A stretch of 64,000 nt of DNA from JANQJA01 sp040880285 (GCA_040880285.1 JBBDIT010000075.1:4330-68329), one strand, 5' to 3'. Positions 53,731 through 61,680 are shown, counted from the stretch's first letter. Notes: generated by a model from the sequence alone, not told the origin. A program made the numbers and translations.

Positions 53731-53750
53731 GCGTGAGTTTTGCGTGAGTT
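53731..53750 (+). repeat. Two gcgtgagtt repeats near attR, possible integrase arm site
   Basis: gcgtgagttt and tgcgtgagtt lie in tandem about 100 bp inside attR. A matching ttgcgtgagttttgcg occurs about 250 bp inside attL, near 37173. Paired short repeats inside both ends suit integrase or excisionase arm-type sites. Confidence 0.35.
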
Positions 53751-53839
53751 AGTACAGCACCGTCATGCTTCATGGTGCATTCAGCTAATGAAAGCTTTCG
53801 GTAACCTATTGATTTTGGGTTCTTGACAGACGGATCATC

Positions 53840-53889
53840 GGACTGAAAATCCCCGTGTCGGTGGTTCGATTCCACCTCTGGCCACCAAC
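53840..53889 (+). repeat. attR: 50-bp duplicate of the tRNA-Phe 3' end
   Basis: Identical to 36877-36926 over 50 bp. It carries only the anticodon-to-CCA part, so it is not a functional tRNA. It marks the right boundary of the island. Confidence 0.9.
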
Positions 53890-54072
53890 ACGTTTTGCGC
53901 CTTCGGCGCAAAAGCGTGGCCGAAAGCGTCTGCAGGGAGCGAAGCGACTGAAGACGCGAAAGGCAGCTATGATTACTCTTGCGAGCATTCCGAACGAACT
54001 CACCTCCTACCGCGAAAATATCGGGCGGCAGTGTTTTCGCGCAGCGAAAATCACGAGAGCCAACACGTTTTG
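53890..54072. repeat. Repeat modules B-C-A beyond attR
   Basis: Module B (acgttttgcgccttcggc...), with an extra tctgcagggagcgaagc, then C (actgaagacgcgaaaggcag, to about 54010) and A (about 54011-54065). Each is nearly identical to the copies inside attL at 36946-37101, but in rotated order. No gene is visible in 53609-54166. Confidence 0.65.
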
Positions 54073-54166
54073 GTGCATACCGGATACATGGGTAACACTT
54101 TATGCCGTTCCCTCCGGTCATCGATAACCAGACCGTATACACTTCTCGCAGCTGTATCTTGAGATG

Positions 54167-54565
54167 CTACATCTGCGCGAACAGAATCTGCCATGCAACA
54201 CACAGCTGGCTGCCGAAACCGACGATGAACGCAACCGTGCGTACAAATGGAACGGCAAACGTGTACGCAATCGCGTGCACCAGCCGCGCCCAAAAGTAAA
54301 AGACTGAAGACCAGGCGATAGCATCTCCGGTGACATCGAGCGCGTTGGCGATCAGTACCAAGGCACCAAATACGACGAGGTTCTCGATGGCATTGTAATG
54401 CGCAGCCTTCAGGCGCTGAGCCCAGGGTGAAAGGGGTGCCGGATTTTCTGGGTATCCCACTGCGTCCATCAGGCCACGAACGCTTATCATGTTCATCGTG
54501 TACGGCGCCCACAGTAGCGCGGTGAGCAGGGTAGCGTAGGTCAAGTATTCGAGTTCTGTACTCAT
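54167..54565 (-). CDS. MAPEG-family membrane protein
   Basis: A 132-residue protein with about four membrane helices (YLTYATLLTALLWAPYTMNM, NLVVFGALVLIANALDV, FVRTVAFIVGFGSQLCVAWQ) and the MAPEG pattern RLKAAHYNAIENLVVFGALV, which holds the glutathione-contact region of this family. Family members are membrane glutathione transferases or related enzymes. It is the first chromosomal gene after the island. Confidence 0.85.
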   Translation of the reverse strand: MSTELEYLTYATLLTALLWAPYTMNMISVRGLMDAVGYPENPAPLSPWAQRLKAAHYNAIENLVVFGALVLIANALDVTGDAIAWSSVFYFWARLVHAIAYTFAVPFVRTVAFIVGFGSQLCVAWQILFAQM

Positions 54566-54702
54566 AAAAGTCCCCTCTTCTTATTTACTGGCATAATTCG
54601 GGAACAGTTTACTCGTTTTAGTGAGAAATCAGAGCCCTTGATCCGCCAGCGATCGTCCCGGGTGCGACATCCCTTGGCATCAACCCCGGTGAGCATTGCC
54701 GG

Positions 54703-54742
54703 GATAATTGGAGTCAGAGTCAAAACTCGCGTCACTTCTGTT
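54703..54742. repeat. Degenerate copy of the ataattggggtcagagt repeat
   Basis: ataattggagtcagagtcaa followed by aactcgcgtcacttctg; it matches the left half of the 76-bp element at 56429 with a few changes. It lies in the leader of the P450 gene, 30 bases before the ATG at 54773. Confidence 0.6.
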
Positions 54743-54772
54743 AGGCTGGTCTCCACAAATGGAGGATTCACC

Positions 54773-56089
54773 ATGAGCGAAGCCGCTGATACCCAAGAGC
54801 AGGAACTGCCCCGCTTCCGTAGCGTATTCCTGAGCGAGAATGCACCGCCCATCGTCGAGGACCCGTACGCGGTTCCCATCGAGGACATCAATCCCGTCGA
54901 TCCGCGGCTGTTTCAGCGCGAGATGTTCTGGGAGCACTTCCGGCGGCTCAGGAAGGAAGACCCGGTTCACCTGAACGAGCTGTACAACACGGGACGCTAC
55001 TGGTCGATTACCAAATTCAACGACATCATGTGGGTAGATCGTAATCACGATCTGTTCTCTTCGGCTCATGGCATTGCCCTCGGGCCCAGGCAAGACCGCG
55101 AACCTCATCCGGAAGAACTGAATACGCAAAGCTTCATTGCGATGGATCCGCCTGAACATGACTTGCAGCGGGCGACGGTGAACCGCGTGGTCGCACCGCC
55201 AAATCTTGCGAAGATGGAAGACCTGATTCGCGAGCGGACGCGAGATGTGCTCGACAACCTGCCGGTGGGAGAAACGTTCAACTGGGTGGATCGCGTCTCC
55301 ATCGAGCTGACGACGCGCATGCTGGCGACCCTCTTCGACTTTCCATTCGAAGATCGCCGCAAGCTGACGCGTTGGTCCGATGTAGCAACCGCGCCACCCG
55401 GCACCGGCATCGTCGACACTCACGAGCAGCGTCGCGCGGAGTTGCTGGAGTGCCTGGAATACTTCACACGGCTCTGGAACGAACGCGTCAATCAGCCGGA
55501 GCCGGGTTCAGATCTTGTCTCGATGCTGGCTCATGGCGAGGACACCAAAGACATGGACCCTATGCAGTATCTGGGCAACCTGATCCTGCTGATCGTCGGC
55601 GGCAACGACACCACGCGTAACTCCATGAGTGCGGGAGCGCTCGCGCTGAACCGCAATCCCGTGGAATACGACAAGCTTCGCGCCGATCCGTCACTCATCC
55701 CGAACATGGTGAGCGAGATCATTCGCTACCATACGCCCTTGCCCTACATGCGGCGTACGGCAAACCAGGATGTGAAGCTGAGAGACAAGACTATCAAGGA
55801 AGGTGACCAGGTACTCATGTGGTATATTTCCGGCAATCGTGATGAAGAAGTCATCGACCGACCGGATGAGTTCCTGATCGACCGCCCGAAGGCGCGCCAT
55901 CACCTGTCATTCGGATTCGGGATCCATCGCTGCATGGGCAATCGTCTGGCGGAGATGCAACTACGCATTCTGTGGGAGGAAATCATGCCGCGCTTCAGGC
56001 ATGTCGAAGTGGTTGGTGAACCAAGGCGATTGCTGTCGAGCTTTATCCGCGGGATTACCGAGCTGCCGGTGCAAGTGCATCCACACTAA
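54773..56089 (+). CDS. Cytochrome P450, CYP153-like (second copy)
   Basis: A 438-residue protein from ATG 54773 with GGAGG upstream; the open frame reaches back to 54638 but without a site. I-helix VGGNDTTRNSMSAG near residue 276, PLPYMRRTANQD, and haem loop FGFGIHRCMGNRLAE with Cys near 387. It is a close paralogue of the P450 at 29394 in these regions, but its N-terminus and surface segments differ. A terminal hydroxylase of alkanes or fatty acids is likely. It sits alone between repeat copies, without ferredoxin genes. Confidence 0.85.
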   Translation: MSEAADTQEQELPRFRSVFLSENAPPIVEDPYAVPIEDINPVDPRLFQREMFWEHFRRLRKEDPVHLNELYNTGRYWSITKFNDIMWVDRNHDLFSSAHGIALGPRQDREPHPEELNTQSFIAMDPPEHDLQRATVNRVVAPPNLAKMEDLIRERTRDVLDNLPVGETFNWVDRVSIELTTRMLATLFDFPFEDRRKLTRWSDVATAPPGTGIVDTHEQRRAELLECLEYFTRLWNERVNQPEPGSDLVSMLAHGEDTKDMDPMQYLGNLILLIVGGNDTTRNSMSAGALALNRNPVEYDKLRADPSLIPNMVSEIIRYHTPLPYMRRTANQDVKLRDKTIKEGDQVLMWYISGNRDEEVIDRPDEFLIDRPKARHHLSFGFGIHRCMGNRLAEMQLRILWEEIMPRFRHVEVVGEPRRLLSSFIRGITELPVQVHPH

Positions 56090-56109
56090 GCTGAGATAGA
56101 GGTATCGAT

Positions 56110-56324
56110 ATGTGACTCTTTGTTACATTGATCCTTTTCGCCGTGCCGATGGCGGGCCTCGCCCACGAGGGCCATGGGGCCGCCACGATTTTTCATTATC
56201 TGGTTGAACCCGGCATGCAGTACCGCTCGCGCTGGTACTCGCCGTCCTAACGATACTTGTCTGGCGCCGGATGACCCAGAGACGTGAACAGGCCCCGGAG
56301 GAACGCCACGAGCAAGTTCGCTAG
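56110..56324 (+). pseudogene. Broken small exported protein (AHEGHG type)
   Basis: From an ATG at 56110 the second codon is a stop, then the frame reads LFVTLILFAVPMAGLA-HEGH, a signal peptide with an AHEGHG mature start, then TIFHYLVEPG. After a frame change near 56215 it continues AVPLALVLAVLTILVWRRMT, a membrane segment, then RREQAPEERHEQVR and a stop. Two defects (stop at codon 2 and frameshift) make it a pseudogene. Relatives are small membrane proteins of unknown function found with metal or redox genes. Confidence 0.5.
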
Positions 56325-56412
56325 CGGGAATCTGCGAGCCAACTCTCGAGGTACTGGATGCGCTCCAGTCAGGGCCGCGAGAACGATTGCGCCAAAGAAT
56401 AGAGCAGCTTTG

Positions 56413-56529
56413 GAATAATTGGGGTCGAATAATTGGGGTCAGAGTAAAAACTCACGTCATTTCTGCATGGTAAACATGGTAGTTTTTACTCTGACCCCAA
56501 TTATTTCTTACTCTGACCCCAATTATTTG
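56413..56529. repeat. Compound inverted repeat of the ggggtcagagtaaaaact type
   Basis: A 76-bp hairpin-forming unit at 56429-56504: 24-bp perfect inverted arms (ataattggggtcagagtaaa...) around cacgtcatttctgcatggta. A partial copy precedes it (56413-56427) and another half copy follows (about 56509-56529). The last copy supplies the stop codon of the leftward hydrolase-OsmC gene. A second unit at 61368 is almost identical. Confidence 0.85.
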
Positions 56530-57743
56530 GAGAGTCGGGTTTCGATCTTGAGATTGCCGGTCAACGTTCGGTGCACCGGGCAACGATCGGCAATTTCGAG
56601 CAGTCGTTCTCGCTGCGCGTCGGACAAGTCTCCCGTCAATTCGATTTCTCGAGCCAGGACCTCCAGCTTGCGTTCGTCCTCGTCGCACTCCTCACAATCA
56701 TCACCATGTCTGCGCTCATGTTTCAGGGTCACGTTGATGTCATCAAGCACGATCTTCTTGCGATTGGCGTACATGCGGATCGTCATTGAGGTACAGGTAC
56801 CCAGTGCGGCCAGCAGTTGTTCGTAAGGATCGGGTCCCAACTCCTGCCCGCCCACGCTAGTAGGTTCATCGGATAGCCACGTATGTTCGTCAGCGACGAC
56901 GGTGCGAGCGAACTGCTTATTGTGCTCGCCAACCCAAACGCGGCCAGACTCAATGCCCGTCGATTCGTGCTCAAACGAGTCGTGGGAGTTGATGTAGCGA
57001 CCCGCCCACGCCGCGATCGTTGCAGCAGCATACTCTGCATCTGTCTTATCGGTAAGCAAGTGATCCGCCTTATCCAGACTGACGAAGCTCTTGGGATGTT
57101 TCGCGCCTTTGTATAGATGTTCCGCTTCGTCGATCGATACTGTCTTATCGAGCGGCGAATGCATAATGAGTAGTGCTTTTCGGAGGCCTTTCACTGCTTC
57201 GTCGATCTGTGTGGCACGTGCATCATCGATGAACTCTCGTTTGATGTTGAAGCTGCGTCCACCGAGATCGACCTCGGCAGATCCCTCGCGTTCGATCTCC
57301 TCTCGCTTCTCGCCAAACTGTTTCACCACGTGCTCGGGTGCGGATGGCGCGCCGATTGTAACCACGGCACGGGACGACTCGATTGCGCCAGCCGCTGCCA
57401 GCACCGCAGTGCCGCCGAGGCTGTGGCCGATGAGAAGTTGTGGCGCTATGTAGTTCTCCTTGAGGAAACCGGCTGCGGCGATCAGGTCTTCGACGTTCGA
57501 TGAGAAATTCGTGTTGGCGAAATCCCCGTCGCTATTGCCGAGCCCGGTAAAGTCGAATCGTAAGACCGCGATACCACGTGCGACAAGCGCACGAGAGATG
57601 CGAGAGGCGGCGGCAATATCCTTGCCGCAGGAGAAGCAGTGTGCGAAGAGCGCGTAACTCTTCGCAGCAGACGCCGGGTACTCCAGCAGACCCGAAAGGG
57701 TACTGCCATCGTGGCCCGGGAAATCAACACGCGTTCTGGCCAT
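56523..57743 (-). CDS. Alpha/beta hydrolase-OsmC fusion protein
   Basis: A 406-residue protein from ATG 57743, behind an ideal AAGGAGGTAACC. Residues ~1-255 are an alpha/beta hydrolase (LFAHCFSCGKD, nucleophile LIGHSLGG, His in KADHLLTD). The rest is an OsmC-type peroxiredoxin-like domain (LLAALGTCTSMTIRMYANRK and ADRCPVHRTL with the two conserved cysteines). OsmC proteins reduce organic hydroperoxides; the hydrolase partner may act on lipid peroxides or thioesters. This is a known fusion type. The 3' end and stop codon lie in the repeat at 56523. Confidence 0.85.
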   Translation of the reverse strand: MARTRVDFPGHDGSTLSGLLEYPASAAKSYALFAHCFSCGKDIAAASRISRALVARGIAVLRFDFTGLGNSDGDFANTNFSSNVEDLIAAAGFLKENYIAPQLLIGHSLGGTAVLAAAGAIESSRAVVTIGAPSAPEHVVKQFGEKREEIEREGSAEVDLGGRSFNIKREFIDDARATQIDEAVKGLRKALLIMHSPLDKTVSIDEAEHLYKGAKHPKSFVSLDKADHLLTDKTDAEYAAATIAAWAGRYINSHDSFEHESTGIESGRVWVGEHNKQFARTVVADEHTWLSDEPTSVGGQELGPDPYEQLLAALGTCTSMTIRMYANRKKIVLDDINVTLKHERRHGDDCEECDEDERKLEVLAREIELTGDLSDAQRERLLEIADRCPVHRTLTGNLKIETRLSK

Positions 57744-57829
57744 GGTTACCTCCTTCGATCTTCTTCCTCGGACTCCCCTGCCAGGGGGCATCATTGTCTT
57801 GATTTATGATTCAATTATAGAGGAAGTCA

Positions 57830-59236
57830 TTATGCCGCACAGCAAGACAACTGTTTCACGTCCTTGGTGAATGTTTGCGCGCAAAGCTTCAGCCCCTCCA
57901 CCATGGTGAGGTAGGGGAATAATTCATTGCCAATCGCCTGCACGGTCATGCCCGCACGCAGCGCCATCACCGCGGTCTGAATCAGTTCACCGGCTTCCCC
58001 CGCCACCGCCTGCACACCCAGCAACCGACCTGAATCACGTTCGGCGACCATTTTAATAAAACCATGGGTATCGAAATTGACCAGCGCACGCGGTACGTTC
58101 TCCAGATCGAGCACACGGGTATCGACGCTGAAGCCTTGCTCAAGTGCCTCAGCTTCCGTCAGGCCGACGGTAGCCACCTGGGGGTCGGTAAACATCACGC
58201 CCGGCATGGCGCTGAGGTTCAGGGTCGCCTGGCCTCCCGTCATATTGATGGCGGCCCGGCTGCCGCCGGCGGCGGCGACATAAACAAACTGCGGCTGATC
58301 GGTACAGTCTCCGGCGGCATAGATGCCCGCGACCGTGGTTTGCAGATGCTGATCCACCCGAATCGAGCCACCCACGGTTTCGACGCCGATGCCTTCCAGG
58401 TTCAACGCCTCGGTATTGGGTGTCCGACCAGTGGCCACCAGCAGTTGATCCGCTCGCAATGTCCCGGCGTTGGTCTCCAGCACGAATTCATGGTTGGTAT
58501 AGTCCACGCGGCTCGCCCAGGTCTTTACAAGGACCTCGATGCCCTCGCGCCGAAACGCCGTCTCCACGGCGTCGCCCAGGGCCGGATCTTCCCGGGAGAG
58601 CAATCGGCTGCGGGCTAGCACCGTCACCTGGCTGCCCAACCGGGCAAACGCCTGGGCCAGTTCCAAAGCAACGAACCCGGCACCAATCACGATCATCCGT
58701 TCGGGCAGGGTAGCCAGTGCCAGCGCGGAGGTGGAGGTCAGGTAGGGCGTATCGGCCAGCCCTGGCACTGGTGGCTCTGCCGGACGGGCGCCGGCGCCGA
58801 TAAAGGCGCGATCGAAGCGGACGGTCTGCTCGCCGCCCTCATTCAAGGTGACCGTCAGCTGCTGGGCGTCGACAAATCGGGCCTCACCATTCAGGACCGT
58901 AATTGCAGGATTGTCATCGAGAATGATCTGGTATTTGGCCTCCCGCAGTTGCTCCACCCGGCCTTGCTGCTGGGCCAGCAGCCTGGGCCGGTCCACCACC
59001 GGCTCCCGGACACTCAGGCTTTCATCGAACGGGCTTTCCCGGCGAAGATGGGCAATATGCGCGGCGCGAATCAGGATTTTCGAGGGTACGCAGCCGATAT
59101 TCACGCAGGTGCCGCCGATGGTGCCGCGCTCGATCAGGGTGATGCGGGCGCCGCGCTCGGCCGCCTTCAGGGCGGCTGCCATGGCTGCGCCACCGCTGCC
59201 GATAACCGCAATGTGCAGGTTGTTGTGTTCACTCAT
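57830..59236 (-). CDS. merA: Mercuric reductase MerA
   Basis: A 468-residue flavoprotein from ATG 59236. FAD loop IAVIGSGGAAMAAALKAAER, redox centre GGTCVNIGCVPSK, NADPH loop VIGAGFVALELAQAFARLGS, and the C-terminal mercury-binding Cys pair (KQLSCCAA). It reduces Hg(II) to volatile Hg(0) with NADPH. The N-terminal heavy-metal-binding domain of Tn21-type MerA is absent; a metal-binding function is supplied by MerP. It overlaps merF by 8 bases. Confidence 0.95.
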   Translation of the reverse strand: MSEHNNLHIAVIGSGGAAMAAALKAAERGARITLIERGTIGGTCVNIGCVPSKILIRAAHIAHLRRESPFDESLSVREPVVDRPRLLAQQQGRVEQLREAKYQIILDDNPAITVLNGEARFVDAQQLTVTLNEGGEQTVRFDRAFIGAGARPAEPPVPGLADTPYLTSTSALALATLPERMIVIGAGFVALELAQAFARLGSQVTVLARSRLLSREDPALGDAVETAFRREGIEVLVKTWASRVDYTNHEFVLETNAGTLRADQLLVATGRTPNTEALNLEGIGVETVGGSIRVDQHLQTTVAGIYAAGDCTDQPQFVYVAAAGGSRAAINMTGGQATLNLSAMPGVMFTDPQVATVGLTEAEALEQGFSVDTRVLDLENVPRALVNFDTHGFIKMVAERDSGRLLGVQAVAGEAGELIQTAVMALRAGMTVQAIGNELFPYLTMVEGLKLCAQTFTKDVKQLSCCAA

Positions 59237-59486
59237 GTTGGGGACTCTTTGAATCTTTGGTATTGGACTCACAACAGGCGTCGTGTTGCTTCTTACGCCA
59301 AAGCGCATAGAACGTCAGGCCGATGAAAAGGCCCAGGGCTGGTAACAGTACATAATCCAGGTAGCCGGTCAGCGCGGCCAGGCCGACGACACCAAGCAGA
59401 ATCACCAGGATTGGTGTGAAGCAGCACAACGCCACCAAAACGGTACCGATCACGCTCACCCGCAGCAGGGTTTTGGGGTTTGTCAT
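59229..59486 (-). CDS. merF: Mercury transporter MerF
   Basis: An 85-residue membrane protein with two helices and two vicinal Cys pairs (LVALCCFTPILVILLG in the first helix, and HDACCES at the C-terminus), the hallmarks of MerF. It carries Hg(II) across the inner membrane to MerA. It is placed between merP and merA. Confidence 0.9.
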   Translation of the reverse strand: MTNPKTLLRVSVIGTVLVALCCFTPILVILLGVVGLAALTGYLDYVLLPALGLFIGLTFYALWRKKQHDACCESNTKDSKSPQHE

Positions 59487-59488
59487 GG

Positions 59489-59785
59489 TTACTCCTGCTG
59501 CTGTTGTGATGACTTCAGAGCAGAGGGGTAGCCCGCATTGGTGGTGGCCTCGGTCAGTACCTCCACGGAGGTGCTAGTGTCATCGAAGGTGACCACGGCC
59601 TCACGGTCCGGATAGCTCACCTCGACTTGCGAGACGCCGTCCACCTTGTTGAGTGCGGCCTTGACGGTAAACGGACAAGCGGCGCAGGTCATGCCCGGCA
59701 CCGAGAGTGTTACGGTCTGCATAACGGCCCAGGTGGGGATACTGACCAGCGTGATGAACAGCGCCAGGATAAGACGTAATTTCAT
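59489..59785 (-). CDS. merP: Periplasmic mercury-binding protein MerP
   Basis: A 98-residue protein with signal peptide MKLRLILALFITLVSIPTWA and a heavy-metal domain containing GMTCAACP. It binds Hg(II) in the periplasm and passes it to MerT or MerF. The C-terminal tail is Gln-rich (SSQQQQE). Two bases separate it from merF. Confidence 0.95.
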   Translation of the reverse strand: MKLRLILALFITLVSIPTWAVMQTVTLSVPGMTCAACPFTVKAALNKVDGVSQVEVSYPDREAVVTFDDTSTSVEVLTEATTNAGYPSALKSSQQQQE

Positions 59786-59798
59786 GGGATATCTCCTC

Positions 59799-60149
59799 TC
59801 AATAAAACAGGGGCAGGACGTAGGGGAAGACCAAAGCGATCAGTACCAGCACCGAGACCATCCAGAAGATCACCTTGTAGGCTACTCGGACCCGGGGGAC
59901 GGCGCACACCTCACCCGGCTGGCACTGTTCCGCTGGCCGGAAAATTCGGCGCCAGGCGAAGAACATGGCCACCAATGCGACGCCGACGAATATAGGCCGG
60001 TAGGGTTCCAGGGCGGTCAGATTGCCGATCCAGGCGCCGGAGACGCCCAGCACGATCAGCACCAGCGGCCCCAGACAACAGGCTGATGCCAGAAGCGCCG
60101 CAATTCCTCCGACTGCCAATGGGCCACGCCCGGATTTCGATTGTGACAG
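59799..60149 (-). CDS. merT: Mercury transporter MerT, apparent CTG start
   Basis: Three membrane helices with Cys pair ASACCLGPLVLIVLG, and later CQPGEVCAVP, as in MerT. The frame is open upstream to 60251, but that would start before the promoter at 60187-60217. Taking CTG 60149, seven bases after AAAGGAG, gives exactly 116 residues, the usual MerT length, starting SQSKSGRGPLAVGG. So a rare CTG start, or a mutated ATG, is the best reading. Confidence 0.85.
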   Translation of the reverse strand: MSQSKSGRGPLAVGGIAALLASACCLGPLVLIVLGVSGAWIGNLTALEPYRPIFVGVALVAMFFAWRRIFRPAEQCQPGEVCAVPRVRVAYKVIFWMVSVLVLIALVFPYVLPLFY

Positions 60150-60186
60150 GTAGATTGCTCCTTTGATGATCTTGCTGGTTGAGGTA

Positions 60187-60217
60187 AGGTTACCTCCGTA
60201 GTTGGGTACGGAGTCAA
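60187..60217 (-). promoter_or_regulatory. mer promoter-operator (MerR site)
   Basis: On the - strand: -35 TTGACT (60212-60217), 19-bp spacer and -10 TAACCT (60187-60192). The dyad CTCCGTA-CCCAAC-TACGGAG spans 60194-60213, between the boxes. The 19-bp spacer is the well-known MerR signature, where Hg-bound MerR untwists DNA to allow transcription. It drives merTPFA leftward; merR starts just to its right. Confidence 0.85.
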
Positions 60218-60222
60218 GGCGT

Positions 60223-60642
60223 ATGCAGAACGAAGTAAACTCGATGACCATCGGCGGTTTGTCGAAGGCGGCTAATGTCCATGTCGAGACGATCCGCTAC
60301 TATCAGGGGCGAGGCCTGTTGGCAGAACCCGAGCGTCCTCCCGGCGGCATCCGGCGTTATGATGACCACGCCGTGGCCCGGCTGCACTTTATCCGCTCGG
60401 CCCAATGGCTGGGCTTCAGCCTTGCGGAAGTCGGCGAACTGCTGAAACTGGAGGACGGTACCCATTGTGACGAGGCCCGGGCACTGGCCGAGCGTAAGCT
60501 GGACGATGTGAGCCAGAAGATTGCAGGCCTGAGGCGGATGGAAGCCACTCTGGATGATCTGGTGGAACGTTGTCGGTGTAGTGACGACCCGCAGAGATGC
60601 CCGATAATTCATTCACTGCACGGAAAATTGCATACTGTTTAG
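60223..60642 (+). CDS. merR: MerR mercury-responsive regulator
   Basis: A 139-residue protein from ATG 60223 (MQNEVNSMTIGGLSKAANVH). A winged HTH (LSKAANVHVETIRYYQGRGL) is followed by a dimer helix. The three mercury-binding cysteines are present: GTHC near residue 80, VERCRC near 115 and QRCPII near 125. It represses and, with Hg(II), activates the divergent mer promoter, with overlapping autoregulation. Not followed by merD or merE. Confidence 0.9.
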   Translation: MQNEVNSMTIGGLSKAANVHVETIRYYQGRGLLAEPERPPGGIRRYDDHAVARLHFIRSAQWLGFSLAEVGELLKLEDGTHCDEARALAERKLDDVSQKIAGLRRMEATLDDLVERCRCSDDPQRCPIIHSLHGKLHTV

Positions 60643-60766
60643 GTTCGCCCCTGCCAGATCGAGCTAAGGAAAATAGCGGTGAGTGGGCGAGGAACCCGCA
60701 CTTTTGGTCACTGTCCTGATCGATCGTGAATACCCTGACGTTGGATCTTGAAATGGAGGTTTAACA

Positions 60767-61357
60767 ATGACACTGGTCACACCAAAGCACCGCGAAGACC
60801 TTCCCGAATTGGAACCGCTGTTCAAGGCGGTCGAATCGAGTATGGGCTTTGTGCCTGAGAGTATGTTCACGATGGCCCACTGGCCGGAGCTTCTTCAATC
60901 CTTTGCTGTGATGGCACGCACCGTCCTGTCCGGTGGTGAGCTCGATGGAAGCCTCAAGCAACTCTTGGCCTTCGTCGTAAGCAATGCCGCGGGTTGCCGT
61001 TATTGTCAGGCCCATACCTCCCACAGCGCGGAACGGGCTGGCGTTAGCAAAGAGAAGATTCAGGCTGCATTCGAATTCGAGACCAGCGACCTGTTTACTG
61101 ACGCGGAGCGGGCGGCATTGCGTGTCGCGCTCCACGCGGGCATGGTTCCAAATGCAGTTGAGCCAGAACACATGGCCGCGCTTCAGGAACACTATTCAGC
61201 AAAACAGTGTGTCGAAATTGTGGCCACGATTTCTCTGTTTGGTTACCTGAACCGATGGAACGATACCATGGCGACAACGCTGGAAGATTCGCCAATGCAG
61301 TTTGCCGCATCAGCGCTCGGGGCTGCTGGCTGGAAGGCAGGTAAACACGGTACCTGA
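60767..61357 (+). CDS. AhpD / carboxymuconolactone decarboxylase-like protein
   Basis: A 196-residue protein with GGAGG before ATG 60767. The redox motif AAGCRYCQAHTSH (Cys-x-x-Cys with a His) is that of AhpD-like peroxidase-associated proteins. A disulfide-type hydroperoxide reductase role fits its place near the OsmC fusion. The gene stops 11 bases before the repeat at 61368. Confidence 0.8.
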   Translation: MTLVTPKHREDLPELEPLFKAVESSMGFVPESMFTMAHWPELLQSFAVMARTVLSGGELDGSLKQLLAFVVSNAAGCRYCQAHTSHSAERAGVSKEKIQAAFEFETSDLFTDAERAALRVALHAGMVPNAVEPEHMAALQEHYSAKQCVEIVATISLFGYLNRWNDTMATTLEDSPMQFAASALGAAGWKAGKHGT

Positions 61358-61367
61358 TTGCGCGTGA

Positions 61368-61443
61368 ATAATTGGGGTCAGAGTAAAAACTCACGTCATT
61401 TCTGCATGGTAAACATGGTGGTTTTTACTCTGACCCCAATTAT
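61368..61443. repeat. Second 76-bp unit of the ggggtcagagt repeat
   Basis: Same 24-bp arms and centre as 56429-56504, with one mismatch seen (ggtggttttt against ggtagttttt). A further partial copy follows at about 61450-61475. Confidence 0.9.
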
Positions 61444-61466
61444 CTGCAGCTGATCACCCCAATTAT

Positions 61467-61643
61467 CTGCAGCTGATCATTGCCTATCTAAAGTTCTCGG
61501 CACGCTTTGGCAAGTCGATGCGGGCAATGTTGCAGCTGCTTCAGCTCAATCTGTTTTCGCGCTGTACGCTACAACAACTCCTCAATCCCGAGCCTGATCC
61601 TCCACCTGATCGCTATCCACAACAGGCGTTACTATCATGGTGA
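61467..61643 (+). pseudogene. C-terminal remnant of an IS4-family transposase
   Basis: The frame reads LQLIIAYLKFSARFGKSMRA, then MLQLLQLNLFSRCTLQQLLN and a Pro-rich end, then TGA at 61643. This wording is that of the last ~60 residues of IS4-type (DUF4372-bearing) transposases. There is no upstream part; it is joined to repeat DNA. Confidence 0.55.
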
Positions 61644-61645
61644 AA

Positions 61646-61680
61646 GTTTATGGGACAGCAGTGACTCTGACCCCAATTAT
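61646..61680 (+). repeat. 35-bp inverted repeat, left copy
   Basis: gtttatgggacagcagtgac, then tctgaccccaattat; a perfect reverse complement of 63929-63963. The two copies enclose the radical SAM fragment, the LuxR-type gene, the cytochrome b561 gene and the transporter fragment (about 2.3 kb). Confidence 0.8.

Larger units (their letters stand above)
36877..53889. mobile_element. Integrated ~17-kb defence island in tRNA-Phe
   Basis: Bounded by the 50-bp direct repeats at 36877-36926 and 53840-53889, with the tyrosine integrase near the tRNA end. Cargo: DarT-like/macrodomain pair, int-xis-regulator, hsdR-hsdS-prrC-hsdM, short Argonaute plus TIR-APAZ, darTG. There are no structural phage, conjugation or replication genes, so it is not a prophage or ICE; it could move only with help, or simply by integrase. 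Almost all ORFs are tightly packed. Confidence 0.9.

Noticed and set aside
53840..53889. A second tRNA-Phe gene
   Set aside because: Only the 3' 50 bp are present; the acceptor 5' strand and D-arm are missing, so it is attR.
36877..53889. Prophage
   Set aside because: There are no capsid, tail, lysis or replication genes; only the integrase, small regulators and defence cargo.
53579..54142. A 187-codon - strand frame over attR
   Set aside because: It covers the duplicated tRNA end and repeat modules; the protein shows no known pattern.
56413..56529. CRISPR array
   Set aside because: The repeats are palindromic, unevenly spaced, and lack regular unique spacers or cas genes.
60150..60251. 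N-terminal 34-residue extension of MerT
   Set aside because: It would begin before the mer promoter and operator, and standard MerT length is reached from 60149.
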